A DNA stretch of 64,000 bases, taken from assembly GCF_033568475.1 (NCBI RefSeq), contig NC_133120.1, positions 88,120,151 to 88,184,150 on the forward strand, given 5' to 3'. Numbering within the stretch: the stretch's first letter is position 1; every line of letters starts with the position of its first letter. The notes below the pieces were generated by a model. The model saw only the letters and a program-made list of their open reading frames with translations, had not been told where the DNA came from and did not search any database. Below are positions 11,649-23,757 of the stretch, in pieces. The DNA is from Henckelia pumila (lineage: Eukaryota > Streptophyta > Magnoliopsida > Lamiales > Gesneriaceae). A program made the position numbers and the translations under genes.

Positions 11649-14433
11649 ATGGAGCCTATTATGGAGAAACAAAGGAGTTTTCGTGGTATAGTGATGGAGA
11701 AACAGAAGAGCTTCAAAGGGTTGATGGAGAAGCAGAAAAGCTTTAGGCTAGCAATGGAGAGGCAGCTGAGTTTTGGTGGTGAGAGGAAAAAGAGCAAGGA
11801 TTCACCGGGGAAGCGAGGGGATTCCCCTCTTCATCTTGCTGCTCGAGCGGGGAATTTAGGGAGAGTGAAAGAAATAATTCAAAAATTTGAAAACATTAAC
11901 AACGGTGTAAGAGATTTGCTATCGAATCAAAACCAAGAAGGCGAGACTCCTTTATATGTTTCTGCAGAAAACGGGCATGTATCAGTTGTTGGGGAGTTCT
12001 TGAGTTATTCGGATGTTGAGGTTGCCTCGATTGCGGCTAACAATGGCTATGATCCCTTCCATGTGGCTGCCAAGCAGGGTCATCTTGGTAAGTCTTTAAT
12101 CGAGTTCTTTTTCAACTATTGTTCATTCTTTACGGAGGGCTTTTAGCTTTGGAAGCAGCATTGCTGATGATTGTGCTTTCTTAATGCTTTTGGTGGTTTT
12201 GGCTTTTCTTTGCTAAATGGGTTTTTCTTGGCGTATCATGTACATACGAGTTCCTAAATGTTTAGGTTTGGGTTCAATTCGATCGGTTGAATGAGTTTAC
12301 TCTAGTTTTTCTTCTAAATTTATAATAAGGCACCATGTAAAGATTATAGATGACATCTACGCGATTTCTTCTGCTACTTGTGATGCTATATTTTGTAGTC
12401 TTGCAAGGTTCTTGAAATATTGATGAGTTTTAATTACAGCCCCATTACATGATCCATGTTGGGAGCTGGCAACTAGCATCATAGATATGCCTAAACTCAT
12501 AGGGACTTCCCTCGCACCCTTTCCCAGATAACGGGAACTCTTGGTGTTCAAATTTGATTTTTACCCTCATCATTTGTGGAGATGGTTGTCTAAGGTGGAT
12601 AAATGTGAAGGCTATTCTAGATTTGTGGAGTTGGCTGTGCATGCTTGATGCTTGTAAGAATGATTAAGCTTAAATTAAATAGATGAATCATATCTGAATT
12701 TTGTTTTCCCAATCTTGGTGAGTGTTACAAGTGTTCAAATCCTTGGCCTTTCTTATATGTCAGATGAACTAGTAGTTGACTCTGTGTACAATGAATTTGT
12801 ACAAGTATATTGGAATAAAATCTGAATAAAAAGAAGTGACTGAACCCAAAAAGGGGGAAAAAACTGTACAAGAGATTTCACGTGCTCATATTCATCAGTA
12901 TTTCGTAAAATTACAGATGTGCTGAAGGAACTGCTTCGTTTTTTCCCCAGCCTAATCATGACCACAGATGTTACCAATTCTACTGCCTTACACACAGCAG
13001 CTGCTCAGGGACATGTTCACGTTGTAAACCTCCTTCTGGACATTGATTGCAACCTAGCGAAGATTGCTCGCAATAATGGGAAAACTGTGCTTCACACGGC
13101 AGCAAGGATGGGCCACTTGGAAGTGGTCAAATCCCTTTTGACAAAAGATCCGAGTACTGGTTTTAGAACCGATAGAAAAGGCCAAACTGCATTGCATATG
13201 GCTGTTAAGGGACAGAATGTAGATATTGTTATGGAGCTTATAAAACCGGACCCGACTGTATTGAAGTTGGAAGATAACAAGGGCAACACTTCCCTCCATA
13301 TAGCAACAAGAAAAGGCCGTATTCAGGTTTGTTCAAGAAATCTTGCTGTGGTTTTTATTCTCACGGTGGCTAACGCAGAGGGACCATACCCCGTGTCCCT
13401 CGCTTTTCAATGTTTTTCAGAACTTGTGTATATTATGCTTTGTCTAAAATTTCGTCATCCTTGTTTTGCCTCCCCTAGACAAGAAACCTACTCCGTTGCT
13501 AACATTCTCCCTGACTTCTGTTATTGTATTTTTTGTTTCGAAAGTTGATGTAGATATTGTTTCCTTACCTTGCAGATAGTACGGTGTTTAATAGTCAATG
13601 AGGGTATTGACTTAAATGCAACTAATAGTTCTGGAGAGACGCCTCTGGATATTGCCAGCAAGTTCGAATTTCCCGAGCTAGTTACCATCTTAAAGGAAGC
13701 AGGAGCTATGCATTCTAAAGATCACGGGAAACCACAAAGTGCAGCGAAGCAACTCAAGCAGACTGTCAGTGACATAAAACACGATGTCCAGTCCCAACTC
13801 CAACAGAGTCGCCAGACTGGCTTCAGGGTACGAAAAATTGCCAAGAAAGTTAAGAAGCTTCACCTCGAGGGTCTTAACAATGCCATAAACTCCGCAACAG
13901 TCGTGGCTGTCCTTATTGCTACAGTTGCTTTTGCCGCCATCTTCACAGTACCTGGCCAATACGTCGAGCAGAAAACCAATGGATTCTCTATAGGGGAGGC
14001 CAACATAGCAAGTAACGCAGCTTTTGTAATCTTCTTTCTATTCGACAGTTTTGCCTTGTTCATCTCCCTGGCTGTGGTCCTGGTTCAAACATCTGTGGTT
14101 GTGATCGAGCACCAGGCCAAGAAGCAGCTCATGTTCGTTATAAACAAGCTCATGTGGTTGGCTTGTCTCTTTATTTCAATTGCTTTTATTTCACTTACTT
14201 ATATTGTGGTTGGATATCATGAGAAATGGCTTGCTATATATGCTACCGTGCTCGGCTCCATCATAATGATGACTACGATTGGCTCAATGTGCTATTGTGT
14301 GGTTCAGCACCGGTTGGAAGACTCGAGAATCATAAGGAGAGGTAAGACGCTCTCACATTCTTTTTCCGCGTCTAATATGGTGTCCGATCCCGAGACATAC
14401 AGCGAGAGATACAAGAGGATGTATGCTCTTTGA
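11649..14433 (+). CDS. Ankyrin-repeat protein with C-terminal PGG domain (ITN1-like membrane protein)
   Basis: Plant ankyrin-PGG proteins are membrane proteins linked to salt, ABA and defence signalling (family knowledge; the role here is not known). Three coding exons: 11649-12087, 12917-13326 and 13576-14433 (GT-AG), giving 568 residues. A non-coding first exon probably ends at 11424 and splices near 11562. I chose the ATG at 11649 because the upstream in-frame stretch has no other ATG. The N-terminus has four imperfect copies of M-E-K-Q-x-S-F. Ankyrin repeats follow, with typical G-x-T/S-P/A-L-H motifs, over about residues 55-320. The PGG domain starts near residue 380 (LEGLNNAINSATVVAVLIAT, then FTVPGQ near 407-411) and contains four predicted transmembrane segments. 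The C-terminus is basic and Ser-rich. The gene appears complete. Confidence 0.92.
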
Positions 14434-17160
14434 AACACGTTACCCGTGCATGGTGAACTTTATACGCTTTGGAAAACTCGGCCTGGAAGCTCGACTCGAA
14501 TGGCGATTTTGATTGTTTCCGGGGTTGAGTAAAGGGGAAGTATTCATTATGGTGATGCAACTTTCATAATATATATATGTATGGGATTGATCCTACGCGG
14601 GTTATAAGACTTGAGAGATATTACATGCAGTTTGTGATCTGTCGGAAATCATAGGTTGCAAGAGAGTGGCGATGAGTAAAATTTGTGGTATTTAGAAAGA
14701 TGTGTGAAATATCATGTATTATGGATCTACATAATTATAATTTTACTAGATTTTCTTGAGTATCTTGTTGGGAATATTGTTTTGAATTGGAACTCGAGAT
14801 GTAAAATTTCAAATCTGAAATTCAAATGAAATTTGAAAGTGGAAAGCAATGATTTTAAAAAATCAATAATTAGTATACATAAATTTTTAGCAACGAAAAA
14901 ACTATTTATTTTTTAATAAAAAGATGGAACATGTGATGTCCCTTCAAGGACTACGATAGCGACGCCGCACCAACCAAAATTATGTCACTTTAGAACAACT
15001 AATTTCATAATTTTATTTTATATAAATTCGTTTTTTTGTTTTTTAAATCTCCAATGTGTACTAAATTAAAATAATTATTTGTAATGATGTTTAGAATTAC
15101 ATCAAAAGGTATAACAAAAAATTTTAAAATAATTTTATCTAGGTTTTTGAGTTTTATTTATTGTCTTAATTATTTCATTTGTGATTTTGCATTCTTTACA
15201 TATTTCACTAAGTTAATTAATGATCATATTATGTTAAGATTACACATTTTAAGTCTTGATTAAAAATTAATTTTTTGGACAGTGTGACTGGTTCATGAAA
15301 TCCATTACAATAATTACTTAAGATTTTTTTTTTTGTGAAAAAAAATAAAATAATCAACATTATCCTCGTGCAGCTGAAGCATATCGTTTCTCGTATTTAT
15401 CTTCTATTAGGTAACCACTAGGACTAATTTCAAATCTTACGTAGAATAAATAATTACCAATTTAGATTATACAAATAAATCTGGCATGCTTTTCTTGATC
15501 ATTGAAGTAGTCAATTTAGATTATATAAATAAAGCTAGCAAGCTTTCCTTGTTTTATTTAAGTCATTATTTGACTTAGTTAATTAATTTGTGATGTTGAT
15601 TCGATCATAAAAATTATTCACGGTCGACTCGACTCATATCTAAAGTAAATATCTAAAGTAAAAAAGTGATATTTATGACATAAAAAATAATACTTTCACA
15701 TGTTGAATTAAATAGAGATCAATCTCACAAGATTTATCAGTAAAAAATCATCCTTTTTAATCAAAATTTATGCAGGATAATGTATAGAAATATAAATTAT
15801 TATTAGTCAAAGCTCAGGGACGGATAAAGTTAATTTCCTCGGTTATATCCTAATCATGCATACATGTTTTTTATGCAACATTTTTTTAATGATAGGTTTA
15901 TCTAAGTCGGAACGACCCAATTCTTATTTAGAATGAAAAATATATTATATAACATCTTCTTCTATATGCTTCGCCTTAAAAAAATTTGTGGGTTTTTCTT
16001 TTTTGCAGTCTATATAGATATATATAACTACTACACGTGAATTTTTTAGAGGCCAAATTAAAAGGTGGGGTGGGTCAACAAGAGAGGCAAATTAAGACAC
16101 GATTTTTTGTGGTGTCCAATATCTCTCTCATACTCCACAGGCTTAGCATCAATGGTTCCAATTCATATCGTTAACTTGGCAATTGTAATTCTGCACCATC
16201 AAATTATCTCTAATTTTATAAGAAAAAACATACAAATTTTGTTGGAGTTAGCTTTCTCGTAAGTTAACAACTTAACTTTAGGTACTCTTGGTGAGGCTGC
16301 TAAACAAATAAAGAAAAAAAAATTTATAATATAATTAATTAAAGGAATAATGCAGAGTGAAGAAAATGTATTCCTTGAAAAAGACCGGCAAGACTTCCAC
16401 TACTACGCAACTTCTCATTTTTTACCAAATCAAATTATTGTTGTTAATATACATATTTTATAGGAGTTTCCCTACTTGTTCCATTTTGAGCTTTGATAGT
16501 ATACATGATTTTCAATTTTTGGTTTTTGTACATTTATTTTTAATTTTTTTATTATTTTGATCTAATTGTCTATATTTAATTAAGCAAGTTTTTATTTTAG
16601 AATTTAGAAATAGGGCATAGAGGCAAAAAAAAAAAAACATCAAAATCAACACACGATTAAAAACTCAAAATAATAAGTTAATTGACCCAAAAAATATAAA
16701 CATAAAAGAGCAGCTAGCCGAGCAAGTTATGTGTATAGGAATTTTCAAGTCTTGAAACTACTTTATTTCTTCTCATGTTGATACATAAAATAAAACATTA
16801 AAAAAGTGACGTACGTGATACATAATAATGAAAGAAACGGGCTTACATATTTAACCTTTAAATATATACATATATGGATGGATACCAAGAGTATAAAATA
16901 TTCCAGTTTCTTAAAGAAAGCATCAAATCACTCAATTTGACTTATTCTTGTATGTTTTTTTTCAAATTTTTTTTTAGAAAAAAGGAAACGCGTTCTTTAA
17001 TTTGCTTCCAATGTTGTATTATATTATTTAGGGACTTACGGAAAAAGTCTAATAATTTCCATGTATCAACTAATTAATAATAAAAAACTCACCGAATCCA
17101 TATTATTATTATAACCCCAAAAGTCTACAAACAATTATCATGAATTCACTTGCCCTCAAC
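14434..17160. other. AT-rich intergenic region
   Basis: No gene is supported. Short open frames here (for example 16065-16262 and 16357-16560) are chance frames in AT-rich DNA. The stretch at about 15600-15760, with words such as AATCTCACAAGATTT, resembles a decayed dispersed repeat, but no ends can be set. Confidence 0.5.
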
Positions 17161-17170
17161 ACCCCAGCCG

Positions 17171-17180
17171 TATATAAAAG
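17171..17180 (+). promoter_or_regulatory. TATA box of the small unknown gene
   Basis: TATATAAAAG lies about 43 bases upstream of the ATG at 17223, implying a very short 5' leader. This clear core promoter is one of the better arguments that the 113-codon frame is a gene. Confidence 0.6.
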
Positions 17181-17222
17181 AATCCCATCGCCAAAAACAT
17201 CATTAAAATCCCGCATTAGTCA

Positions 17223-17564
17223 ATGGAGGGCTTTCTTCCGTTGGTGTATAAATCTTTAAAGAAGAACAAAATTCGACGAAGATACGAATGTCTTTCTACC
17301 GGAGCAGCAGAGTCTTATAACGTTGCGGATTTCTACCATCCGGAAGATGCTTATAATCATCGTCCTCTTGAGTTCGCGAAAAGTCCGGCAACGCGTGGGG
17401 CCCACCACCGGCGGTATAACTCGGTGCATGTTGTGGATCATCATGTCAAGAATTCCGCATCCGAATCCGAATTCGGAGACCTCGATCGAGCCTGTGATCA
17501 TAAGCCTAAGCAGCTTGTGAGGTTTCGAAGCCACAGAATGTTTTCATGTATAAATGGTACATGA
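17223..17564 (+). CDS. Small basic plant protein of unknown function
   Basis: A single-exon frame of 113 residues with a good TATA box just upstream. The N-terminus (MEGFLPLVYKSLKKNK) followed by a basic patch, a Tyr-rich middle, a His/Arg-rich segment (HHRRYNSVHVVDHH, about residues 60-73), an acidic stretch and a basic C-terminus (LVRFRSHRMFSC) resembles a small uncharacterised family found in many flowering plants. I know no biochemical role. There is no signal peptide or membrane segment. Codon use and GC content stand out from the surrounding AT-rich DNA. The antisense frame over the same span is a shadow. Confidence 0.75.
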   Translation: MEGFLPLVYKSLKKNKIRRRYECLSTGAAESYNVADFYHPEDAYNHRPLEFAKSPATRGAHHRRYNSVHVVDHHVKNSASESEFGDLDRACDHKPKQLVRFRSHRMFSCINGT

Positions 17565-18009
17565 AACGTATCTTCAAGAAGTTATTTATTAATTATGTTT
17601 CGAAACTTTAGTTTTTTTTTTTATGTCTAATTAAAATGTCAAATATTTCGATTTCATGCAGTTTTGAATATGGTGTTCTGTGGTTTGTTTTGTGAATGTA
17701 AATATATATATCAGGGATTTGGTCAAGAATGATGAATAAAGATGATGAACGAGAACAACTTGTAATTCATTTTTATTTTTATTTTTATTGGTTACTTTTG
17801 AAATTATAGGACATCTTTAATTCGACCGGGGGTTGGGGGTTTTTGGGTCATCAAATTCTGTGGCTTATATGATCTCTACATCTGATATGATTTTTATTCT
17901 TTCATTAACCGGGATATCAGATAAATATTTTAGATTCAATTAGTGTTTTTTTTATAGTAAAAACTTGCAGTATTAATAATTTGGAGAATTAAAATTCGTT
18001 AGATGAAAA
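17565..18009. other. 3' flank of the small gene and spacer
   Basis: AT-rich sequence with no gene seen. It probably contains the untranslated 3' end of the small gene. Confidence 0.4.
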
Positions 18010-18300
18010 ATTTCCTAGGTCCCAAAAAAAGACGGAAAGAAATAGCAAAATAAGCTAAAGAATGTGCAACCAAATTCTCTAGATCGTCGAACATGAAATA
18101 ATCTGATTGCAGGCTTTGTCTCGAGTAAGTGTTTGATGTCCCTCAATTGGATGGGTGACTGCTTGCTCCGCCAACAGAGAATCGGTAATAATCTCATGAA
18201 TTTCCAAATCTCGATCTCGTACTGTGCGAAAACCTTCTCTGATAGCAACTAATTCAACGAAGGCAACTGATTGGGGTCTTGGAATTTGCACGAGATATGA
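18010..18300 (-). pseudogene. Decayed RNase H fragment, LINE-type
   Basis: On the minus strand two overlapping frames together resemble the RNase H domain at the end of plant LINE-1 polyproteins: a segment like AFVELVAIREGF, then EIITDSLLAEQAV about 30 residues later. The halves lie in different frames, so there is at least one frameshift. No other part of a LINE is visible, so this is a small truncated relic. Confidence 0.55.
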
Positions 18301-18466
18301 GCAAATATATAAATTCTTTTTTGGAAACCATATATAATTTTTTTATTAATTTATTATCTTCTTAATTTCAAGATGATATGATAAATAAAATATTTTAAAA
18401 AGTGATTATATAAAACAATATTTAGTAATTTAAAATCTTTAATAATTAGAAAATATATATTGTAAT

Positions 18467-18744
18467 TGTTGTGAAAAAGTAAAAATTTATGGTAAAAAGT
18501 AAAAAATTCAAAACTCAAAATATATCAAACTCTACACTTTATAATATTTTTCTCTCAACTCAATTGTATTTTTCATCACAAATGAAGACCTATTTATAGA
18601 TTCACATTTGAGATTAGTCCAAAAATTAATACATCATCATCTACATCATCACACACTAATTTTTCACATTTTACAACTCAATATTCAACATTCAACATTC
18701 AATATTCAATATTCAACATAATAATAATAATATATTTTTCAACA
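18467..18744 (-). mobile_element. 3' LTR of copia-1
   Basis: 278 bases bounded by TGTTGTG and CAACA on the plus strand (element orientation is minus: TGTTGAAAA ... CACAACA). It closely matches the LTR at 60345-60628. A purine-rich tract (complement of CTCCCCCTTGTGATG) lies immediately inside it, as expected for a polypurine tract. The LTR contains a TATA box (complement of CTATTTATAG) and several TTGAATA-type repeats. The flanking GTAAT (18462-18466) may be a target duplication, but no partner was found at the other end. Confidence 0.8.
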
Positions 18745-18887
18745 CTCCCCCTTGTGATGATGATCGTGATATGATGACTGTCTTCATTACGTGTTTTATA
18801 CTGTCTCGTTAAAAACCTTACTAGAAAAAACCCAGTGGGATAAAAACCATAGTAAGGAAAAAAGAGTGCAGCCACGTAAACTCCCCC

Positions 18888-20073
18888 TCATGTTAACATG
18901 AGTGATTCTTCATATATTTCGTAGATTGCGCATCCCAATGTTGTATATATGTTTTCTGAATATCGTCGTGGGAAGTGCCTTTGTGAATAGATCTGATGAG
19001 TTCTCACTTGATTGAATGTAACAGATATCAATATATTTATTCTTTTCAAGCTCTTGAGTGTAGGCAAAGAATTTTGGGGGGATATGTTTGGTTCTGTCAC
19101 TTTTGATGTATCATTCTTTCATTTGAGCAATACATGCAGCATTATCTTCATATAGTGTCACAGGCTTGTTGTCTACTGTCAATCCACACGATATTTGAAT
19201 ATGTTTGGTCATTGGCTTTAACCACACACATTCACGACTTGCTTCATGTAATTCAATAATCTCGGCGTGATTTGATGAAGTTGTTACGAGTGTTTGTTTC
19301 TGTGAACGCCAAGAAATTGCGGTGCCTCCACGAGTAAATACATATCCGGTTTGGGAACGTGCCTTATGTGGATCAGATAAATATCTAGCATCAGCATAAC
19401 CAATGATACTTTGATTGGTGTCTTTTGAGTACAAAAGTCTCAAATCTGTCGTTCCTCGTAGATAACGGAATATATGTTTAATTCCGTTCCAGTGCCTCTT
19501 TGTTGGATATGAACAGAATCTTGCCAATAAATTTACAGCAAAAGATATATCAGGTCTAGTGCAATTTGCAAGATACATAAGGGCACCAATGACACTTAGA
19601 TATGGTACTTTTGGACCAAAAATAACTTCATCATCTTCACATGGACGGAATAGATCATTTTCTATGTTTAATGATCTTACAACCATTGGAGTACTTAATG
19701 GATTTGATTTATCCATATTAAAACATTTAAGAATCTTTTCCGTATAATTTGTCTGGTGAACAAATATTCCACATTCTTTTTGTTCGATTTGCAAATCCAG
19801 ACAATACTTGGTTTTTCCAAGATCCTTCATTTCGAATTCTTCCTTCAAGTACATCATAACTTCTTGAATTTCTTTATTCGTTCCAATGATGTTTAAATCA
19901 TCAACATATACAGCAATAATTACACATCCGAATGTTGTTTTCTTGATGAAAACACAAGGGCATATTGGATCATTTACATATCCCTTTTTCATCAAGTGCT
20001 CACTTAGCCGAATATACCACATTCGGCCGGATTGTTTTAACCCATATAATGATCTTTGCAATTTTACAGAATA
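18888..20073 (-). pseudogene. Copia-1 reverse transcriptase C-terminal part and RNase H
   Basis: Minus-strand Ty1/copia polyprotein. The YVDD catalytic motif of reverse transcriptase is present (AVYVDDLNIIG), followed by the connection and RNase H region (TSSNHAEI, LYEDNAACIAQ). The frame is broken by an in-frame TGA within RNase H near 19103-19108, where copia-2 has a Gly codon, and the tail (ENSSDLFTKALP-like) continues beyond it. Upstream the frame stops abruptly at the gypsy-1 insertion, and its other half resumes at 43280. Confidence 0.85.
20069..20073. repeat. Target-site duplication of gypsy-1, left copy
   Basis: GAATA immediately before the LTR, repeated at 43280-43284 after the other LTR. 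Removing the element and one copy restores continuity with the uninterrupted copia-2 sequence near 61950-61960. Confidence 0.9.
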
Positions 20074-21438
20074 TGTAGTGACCCTTACCTGGATCACCTA
20101 CTAAACAGAACTTAGGCATGCAATTAACTTAATTAAACGGATATCAGAATAAATCTGCGAAAACCAAAAATAATATACAATCCCAAGGAAAGGAATCTGT
20201 AAATACCCAAATATTATACAACCAGATCGAACAGCTGAATCAATCTAATAACAACAGAATAAAACCTAGGCGAAGCTCCAGCTGGCCAACAACTTCCTAG
20301 CCCCTCTTGGATCCACTCGCCTCATCCAATCTCAAACCTGCCCCATGGAATAGGGTGTCCAAAAACACAGAGTACGAGACGTGAGCATAAAACGCTCAGT
20401 ACGAGAGTATGAGTATACATGCATGCAAAGTGAACTCCCTATAAACTCGAGGTCAAGAATTAGATAACAGAGACAGACCGGGCCCTGGTATGTAGCACGT
20501 TGTGCCGTCACTTCAGGAGGTGGCTCCCATACCATAATACCAGTGGATATGCCGGACCCAAATCGATGGAAGTCCAACCACTAACAGGATAGGAAAAAAC
20601 CCTACTAACAGACATCTCAAAGGAGATAGCTCAATATGCAAATGAATGCAGCATAAATCATGACATATAAATCATGCAGTCACATAATACATGCATACTC
20701 AGTCAGGATATCTCGAACAGTACTTTCGTACCTCAAATCAGTGCGAGCTCTACCAACTCTAGGTTCACGCCTATAGTCTGCTCTACACTGCCAAATGATA
20801 CTACTATCATTATAGTGCTCTAAAAGCCTTAACTAAGCTATTGCATACTCCTAAATATTTATAGGAAGCAAAAGCTATACCTTCGTCCGTCGTTAGCCCT
20901 TTGATGTCGAGTGCCTCAATCTAGGCCACAGCTCCGCTACGACGCCTGGACTGCTATGCCACTTCCGGATTCCCAACGGGACACATAGAATTCCCTAGAT
21001 CTGAGTTAGAAGGCTAAGGAATCGAGAGAGAAGAGAGGAATTGGTGCACTCAAATGTGAGATCGGCACCCCTATTTATAGACAGAGTTCGGGCCCTCCGA
21101 ACTGACTTCGGGTCGTCCGAACACGTTCGGATCGTCCGAACTGGGCTTCGGGTCGTCTGAACCCGATATTACGTCATTGCTTACGTCAGCATGATGACGT
21201 TCTCCATGACGACTGTCGGCAGCACGTTCGGAGCGTCCGAACCCTGACTTCGGACCGTCCGAACCTTGACTTCGGAGCCTCCGAACTCGATGACCCTCAA
21301 ACCATTTTCAAGTGTTCTGAATCCAATTCCGGACTCCGTTAACCCATTAAGATTTCCCTTAATCACGTTTACTCTTAACTAGTAGGATTAATAAATTGAT
21401 TAACACTTAATCACTGATTTCGGGTACGAGCTACTACA
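20074..21438 (-). repeat. 3' LTR of gypsy-1
   Basis: Runs from TGTAGTGACC to GCTACTACA on the plus strand (element sense: TGTAGTAGC ... CACTACA). A TATA box (complement of CTATTTATAG, 21071-21080) lies in the middle, followed outward in plus coordinates by an array of near-palindromic 15-mers. Confidence 0.92.
21087..21285. repeat. Array of near-palindromic 15-mers in the gypsy-1 3' LTR
   Basis: Seven copies of a 15-mer of form TTCGGRNCSTCCGAA in about 200 bases, directly on the upstream side of the LTR TATA box in element orientation. The units are not regularly spaced, so this is not a simple tandem array. Confidence 0.85.
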
Positions 21439-21452
21439 TTCTCCCCCACTTA
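21439..21452 (-). promoter_or_regulatory. Polypurine tract of gypsy-1
   Basis: TTCTCCCCCACTTA on the plus strand, hence purine-rich TAAGTGGGGGAGAA in element sense, sits exactly inside the 3' LTR, where plus-strand DNA synthesis is primed in this class of element. Confidence 0.8.
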
Positions 21453-21569
21453 AGATGTTTCGTCCTCGAAAACAGATCTTAAGTACTGAATGTAAAACAG
21501 AAATCAGAAACATTCTTTATTTCAGTCAAACGCTTACAGAGTTTACAACTCAAACCGAAATTAAAACAA

Positions 21570-23449
21570 CTCAGGATGGTCTTCACGCATCCTGTCCTCA
21601 AGTTTCCAAGTAGCTTCTTCAGTGCCTCAGTGCCTCGGCGCTGCCACTGAACTAAAACCAGAGAAATGACTTTGTTCCGCAAAACCTTATCCTTATAATC
21701 CAGGATACGAATAGGTTTCTCAACATAGGTCAAATCCTTGCTCACCTGAACCTCTGACCGCTGCAGAATATGAGACTCATCCGCCACATACCGTCGCAAT
21801 AGAGATACGTGGAACACGTCGTGAATACTGAAAATATGCGGTGGCAAATTTAGTCGATAAGCCAAATCGCCAATGCTCTCCAAGATCTCAAACGGACCGA
21901 TAAATTTGGGAGACAACTTGCCCTTAAGGCCAAATCTGAGAATTTTGCGAAAAGGTGACACTCTCAAAAACACTTTCTCCCCGACATCGAACTGCAAAGG
22001 CCTACGCTTAGTGTTTGCATAGCTGGCCTGACGATCCTGTGCAGTCTTAATCCGTTTCTTGATCTGATCAACAATGTCTACCGCCTGCTGGATAAGCTCC
22101 GGTCCCTCAGCCTGTCTCTCCCCCACTTCTTCCCAGAAGAGTGGAGTACGACAACGTCGCCCGTACAACGCCTCAAAAAGTGCCATCCCAATACTAGTAT
22201 GATAGCTGTTGTTGTACGCGAACTCGATCAATGGCAAATGATCCTGCCAGGCTGAACCAAAATTCATGACGCACGCTCTAAGCATATCCTCCAAAGTACG
22301 GATAGTGCGCTCTGACTGACCATCAGTCCTCGGATGATAGGCAGTACTCAAACTGAGAGTAGTACCCATCGCACGCTGAACACTCCCCCAGAATCTAGAG
22401 GTAAACCTGGGGTCTCGATCGTTGACAATGCTCGCGGGCACTCCATGAAGTCGAACGATCTCCTGAATGTACAACCGAGCCATACGATCCACATTGTACT
22501 CCCGGCTATAGGCAATGAAATGCGCTGACTTGGTGAGTCGGTCCACCACAACCCAGATAGCATCACAGTTCCTCGGGGATACCGGCAAATGGGTCACAAA
22601 GTCCATTGTGATAAACTCCCATTTCCATTCAGGAATAGGCAGACTGTGAAGCAATCCTCCAGGTCGTCGGTGCTCTGCCTTGACCTGTTGACACACCAAA
22701 CATCTCGAAACAAACTGATAAACACTGTGTTTCATTCCCTTCCACCAGAAACGAGTACGTAGATCCTTGTACATCTTGTTGCTCCCAGGATGAATACTTA
22801 ACTTAGTGCGATGCGCCTGAGACAAAATCTCCTCTCGCAACTCTACATCCTGCGGAATCACAAATCTACCAGACAAACACAGAAAGCCATTTGACTGATA
22901 ATGAAATCCAGACGAACTACCCTCGTTAGCTAGACAAGCTAAACGCTGGGTCTTTGAATCAGATATCTGAGCATCTCGAATCCGCAAATACAAAGCTGGC
23001 TCAGATAATATCGCAAACATCTGGATACTCTGCATACCTTTCTTATGCTTGAAGATATATCCCGAAGTACAACAGTCACTGATCGCACTAGACATCGAAC
23101 AATTTTGAAGTGCGGATAGTCGCACCTTGCGACTCAAAGCATCAGCAGTGATATTAGCAGCTCCCGGATGGTACTTAATCTCGCAATCATAGTCCTTAAG
23201 TAAGTCCATCCAACGTCTCTGCTTCATGTTCAACTCCGCCTGAGTGAACAAATACTTGAGACTCTTATGGTCGGTGAAGATCTCAAATTTCTCGTCATAC
23301 AGATAATGACGCTAGATCTTCAGAGCGAACACAATGGCTGCTAACTCCAAATCATGGACTGGGTAGTTGTCCTCGTGAAGCTTCAGCTGTCTAGAAGCGT
23401 ATGCGATCACATGCCCATTCTGAGTCAGGACACAACCTAACCCCTGAAG
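21570..23449 (-). pseudogene. Gypsy-1 RNase H end, integrase and chromodomain-like tail
   Basis: Minus-strand frame with the end of RNase H, the integrase zinc-binding region ([10 protein letters not shown] ... [11 protein letters not shown]) and the catalytic core ([36 protein letters not shown]), then a chromodomain-like segment. Just before the natural end an 8-base word (GAGGCACT in element sense) occurs twice in tandem near 21622-21637 and throws the last residues out of frame. A stop also interrupts RNase H near 23310-23315 (TAG in element sense). At 23449 the sequence breaks into gypsy-2: about 70 codons of the RT-RNase H connection are missing compared with gypsy-2. Confidence 0.88.
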
Positions 23450-23757
23450 AAAAGGTATGGTCCGAGAATCTATTTAAGTTTTGGGAGTACTTATTAGCTT
23501 AGTTAAGGCTTATAGAATTTATGTAGTGATACGGTGAACTTTTGAATATAGGCTTGGAACCTAGGATCCTACTTTACTTGAACTAGCCTAGAGGTACGTA
23601 CACATTGACTGAGATTGCCAGCGAGTATACATGTTTATATGTTGCATTTATTTGGCATTATTATATGGCATGATGTATGATTTATCGCTTTCTATACTCA
23701 TATGTCATGTGCATATACACGTTGAGCCTATACCTTGTTATACCTGACTATAGAGCC

